Shown here: one piece after another, positions 61,839-64,000 of the stretch
Numbering within the stretch: the stretch's first letter is position 1
How the letters are laid out: each line of letters begins with the position of its first letter
NCBI RefSeq assembly: GCF_900465315.1
Contig: NZ_UBIX01000008.1
Reading direction: 5' to 3' (one strand)
Source: Asaia bogorensis_B
Lineage (GTDB): Bacteria > Pseudomonadota > Alphaproteobacteria > Acetobacterales > Acetobacteraceae
Length of the DNA stretch: 64,000 nt
Translations under genes and position numbers: made by a program
The notes under the pieces: model-generated
Seen by the model: only the letters and a program-made list of their open reading frames with translations
What the model was told of the DNA's origin: nothing
Databases searched by the model: none

Positions 61839-62741
61839 CTAGCCCGAATGCGCAATATTCATACCAGATCCCGCGAAATAGCGATCGATTGCCGCACTCA
61901 TGGCGGTCGCCACCTGCTTGCGATAGCCTCCCTGCCTCAGGGCAGCCTCGTCATGCCGGTTGGACATGAAACCCATCTCGACCAGCACAGAGGGAATATC
62001 GGCCGATTTGAGCACAACAAAAGCTGCATGACGCGCAGGATGGCGCAGCAGGCCGATACGCGGCTGGAAAGCTGATACGACACTGGCGGCCATATGCGCC
62101 GACCCCCGCCTCGTCTCCTCGTTTACCAGACTGGCGAGAATGGCCTGCACCTCGGAGGACATGCCGTGAAACGCCGGGCCAGCAAACCGGTCGGCGCTGT
62201 TCTCGGTCTGGGCGAGTGAGGCGGTCTGCGCATCTGATGCACCGTTGGAAAGCGTATAGACGCTGGCGCCCCTTACCTCCGGGTCATGCAGGGCATCGGC
62301 ATGCATGGAAATGAAAAGCTGTGCCTTGTGGCGATGCGCAAGGTCCACGCGCCCCTCGAGTGGAATGAAATGATCGTCCGCTCGCGTCATCACGACATCG
62401 TAGCGCCCGGCGCTCCTGATCTGATGATAGAGTTCCTGAGCGGCAGCTGCGGCAATGTGTTTCTCATAGGTGCCGCTGACACCGATCGCCCCTGGGTCTT
62501 TGCCTCCATGACCGGGGTCGAGCATGATCACAGGGCGCGGTGGTGCGGCCTTGCCTACCAGCGCAGGCGCCCTGCCGCCGGCTTGCGGCGTCAGATGATG
62601 GCTGCTCGCCCCATGCGCCGCGTGATGGGGTGCCCGGTGGCCCTCCGCACGCGCAGCGAGCGGCCCCAGCAGCGTGCCTGTGGCCAGCGAGCGCCCCAGA
62701 AGTCGCGTCACCTTGCGGCGGGTCGGATCAAAAACAGGCAT
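61839..62741 (-). CDS. N-acetylmuramoyl-L-alanine amidase
   Basis: Zinc amidase (amidase_3) that cuts the stem peptide from MurNAc during cell separation (300 residues). The N-terminus (DPTRRKVTRLLGRSLATG) is a Tat-like signal, as in AmiA/AmiC. Zinc ligands lie in DPGHGGKDPGA (His), YEKHIA (Glu) and SMHADAL (His); the catalytic Glu is in VEMGFMSN. A 50-residue His/Ala-rich linker follows the signal. The start is uncertain: ATGs also lie at 62774 and further upstream. The divergence from rne is usual for alphaproteobacteria. Confidence 0.9.
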   Translation of the reverse strand: MPVFDPTRRKVTRLLGRSLATGTLLGPLAARAEGHRAPHHAAHGASSHHLTPQAGGRAPALVGKAAPPRPVIMLDPGHGGKDPGAIGVSGTYEKHIAAAAAQELYHQIRSAGRYDVVMTRADDHFIPLEGRVDLAHRHKAQLFISMHADALHDPEVRGASVYTLSNGASDAQTASLAQTENSADRFAGPAFHGMSSEVQAILASLVNEETRRGSAHMAASVVSAFQPRIGLLRHPARHAAFVVLKSADIPSVLVEMGFMSNRHDEAALRQGGYRKQVATAMSAAIDRYFAGSGMNIAHSG

Positions 62742-63260
62742 GGGCGGCCCCGGTGATGAGAGATGACAATGCATCTTCTGATCAAAAAATAAGGTGTCAA
62801 CAAGGCGATGGCGGCCATCTTGCATAGCACGGCATTTTCCGTCATCCTGTGGGAGAAGGATCACGATACGGTCGATCCGGCACCAGGACAGAGCCCCGTC
62901 TAGGGGGGCATTCTCCGCGCGCCGCTCCCGTTTTCTGACATGCTTCGCGCGCCATCATGGTTTGCAAGAGCCCCCTCCCTTCCGCAGGCACAGCCGCGGG
63001 ACGACAAGAGAGGTCAGTCTTCCAGGCCTGGGCGCAGATGACAACTCGCAGGGGCCGCATGAAATCTGCCAGTCTCGTTTTGTGGAAAACTACCGGAGCA
63101 GGCATCGACCTGTGTCCGACGCTGTTCCGCGAGCGCTGGTCTGATGGCTCTTTCTCACAAACCACGCCTCGACATTCTGCCGCGCGCGCCGCAAACGCCA
63201 CTGTGTCTGCACAGGGTTCGATACCGGCCGTGACAAGGGCTGACCGGAGTCTCCTTATTT
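62742..63260. other. long divergent region, including the rne leader
   Basis: About 500 bases without a convincing gene. Near the amidase lies TTGACA (minus strand), possibly a -35 box, but no matching -10. The right part would be a long 5' leader for rne; RNase E mRNAs are commonly self-regulated through such leaders, but I cannot fold it here. A GGAG ribosome site lies 12 bases before the rne ATG. Confidence 0.5.
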
Positions 63261-64000
63261 ATGAACAAGCGTATGCTGATCGACACCACACACGCGGAAG
63301 AAACCCGCGTTGTGGTCATGGATGGTGATCGTCTCGAAGATTATGATATCGAAACATCATCAAAAAAGCAGATCAAGGGCAACATCTACCTCGCCAAGGT
63401 CATTCGCGTAGAGCCCAGCCTTCAGGCTGCTTTTGTCGATTACGGCGGCAACCGTCACGGCTTCCTTGCCTTTAGCGAAATCCATCCGGATTATTTCCAG
63501 ATCCCGGTTGCCGATCGCGAAAAGCTTCTCGCCCTTCAGGACGAAGATCTCCGCGCCGATGAGCGCGTCGAGACCGAGAACGAAGGCGGTGAGACCACCG
63601 CGGACTCAGAACAGACCGAGCAGGCAGAGCAGCCCGATTTCGAAGCCCGCCCCGAAACCGTCGGTGGTGAGCATGACACGGGTGACGAGGGTGCAGCCGC
63701 CCGTCGCACGGCCCGCTTCCTGCGTAACTACAAGATCCAGGAAGTCATTCGCCGTCGCCAGATCCTGCTCGTGCAGGTCGTCAAGGAAGAGCGCGGCAAC
63801 AAGGGTGCGGCCCTGACCACCTATGTTTCGCTGGCGGGACGTTATTGCGTGCTGATGCCCAATGCCCTGCGTGGCGGCGGCGTATCGCGCAAGATCACAT
63901 CCGACAGCGATCGCAAGCGGCTGCGCGACATCATTGCCGAGCTCGACCTGCCGCGCGGCATGGCCATGATCGTGCGCACGGCTGGTGCGCAGCGTCCGGG
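63261..64000 (+). CDS. rne: Ribonuclease E (5' part, cut by window end)
   Basis: The first 246 residues of the endoribonuclease that organises RNA decay and rRNA/tRNA processing. MNKRMLIDTTHAEETRVVV opens it; the S1 RNA-binding domain follows (KGNIYLAKVIRVEPSLQAAFVDYGG, HGFLAFSEIHPDYFQIP). The S1 domain is interrupted by an acidic insertion of about 60 residues (Glu/Asp/Thr-rich), then resumes with VQVVKEERGNKGAALTT and the start of the RNase H-like part, LAGRYCVLMPN, GGVSRKI. The insertion is typical of alphaproteobacterial RNase E. The frame stays open to the last base. Confidence 0.95.
   Translation, partial: MNKRMLIDTTHAEETRVVVMDGDRLEDYDIETSSKKQIKGNIYLAKVIRVEPSLQAAFVDYGGNRHGFLAFSEIHPDYFQIPVADREKLLALQDEDLRADERVETENEGGETTADSEQTEQAEQPDFEARPETVGGEHDTGDEGAAARRTARFLRNYKIQEVIRRRQILLVQVVKEERGNKGAALTTYVSLAGRYCVLMPNALRGGGVSRKITSDSDRKRLRDIIAELDLPRGMAMIVRTAGAQRP

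Noticed and set aside
62957..63328. 123-codon frame before and over the start of rne
   Set aside because: Overlaps the rne start in another frame and lacks any protein signature.
1..64000. tRNA, rRNA, CRISPR or mobile elements
   Set aside because: I looked through the intergenic regions for cloverleaf-like ends, regular spaced repeats and transposase or integrase frames and found none; a tRNA or covariance search would settle this better than reading.

Overview
The window reads as chromosome of an acetic acid bacterium (Alphaproteobacteria, Acetobacteraceae). Pointers are a cyanide-insensitive bd-type quinol oxidase (CioAB), a class II DAHP synthase, alphaproteobacterial forms of RNase E, TatB, ScpA/B and an EipB-like envelope protein, a SUV3-like helicase, and uniformly GC-rich coding sequence. 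An Asaia/Gluconobacter-like genus is my guess; species cannot be fixed from this sequence. I see no prophage, insertion sequence, CRISPR array, rRNA or tRNA gene. The content is core chromosome with short AT-rich islands that carry regulatory DNA.

Layout. 0.2-4.1 kb: DUF2125 protein, then cioA-cioB and a 46-residue DUF2474 membrane peptide behind two hairpins. 4-8 kb: HAD phosphatase and gloB (minus) back to back with a methyltransferase, psd and pssA (plus). 8.3-12.3 kb: TonB-dependent receptor and a KirBac potassium channel. 12.3-18.2 kb: gltX, then a translationally coupled set aroG-pncB-two orphans, and alkB. 18.3-24 kb: a small secreted protein, an alpha/beta hydrolase, gor, fpr and an S10 carboxypeptidase. 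24-29.1 kb: SUV3-like helicase, a 650-base regulatory-looking gap, and D-lactate dehydrogenase. 29.2-37.9 kb: a long minus-strand cluster dgt-argS-SPOR-scpA-scpB-tatB-tatC-serS, which lacks the nagZ and tatA usually found there. 37.9-45.6 kb: A-type Fe-S carrier and xth (plus), then eipB-like, aspS, Rieske/FAD oxidoreductase, surE and a DUF2076 protein (minus). 45.8-48.7 kb: glyQ-glyS. 49.1-52.5 kb: a secreted orphan divergent from a coupled FAD/NAD-DUF202-LysR operon. 52.5-58.7 kb: the rod-shape operon mreB-mreC-mreD-mrdA-rodA-DUF3293. 59-64 kb: two tandem glycine-zipper lipoproteins, leuA with a leucine-rich leader peptide, an N-acetylmuramoyl-L-alanine amidase, and the 5' part of rne, cut by the window end.

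Function. Most genes are housekeeping: phospholipid synthesis, aminoacyl-tRNA synthesis (Glu, Ser, Arg, Asp, Gly), chromosome condensation, protein export, cell shape, and redox and respiratory chemistry (bd oxidase, Dld, glutathione reductase, glyoxalase II). The most rewarding parts are small or noncoding: a probable leucine attenuator before leuA; a structured leader with a 33-codon ORF near 27.2 kb; a palindrome in the divergent region before the LysR operon; the missing nagZ/tatA; and the aroG-pncB operon that ends in two proteins of unknown function.
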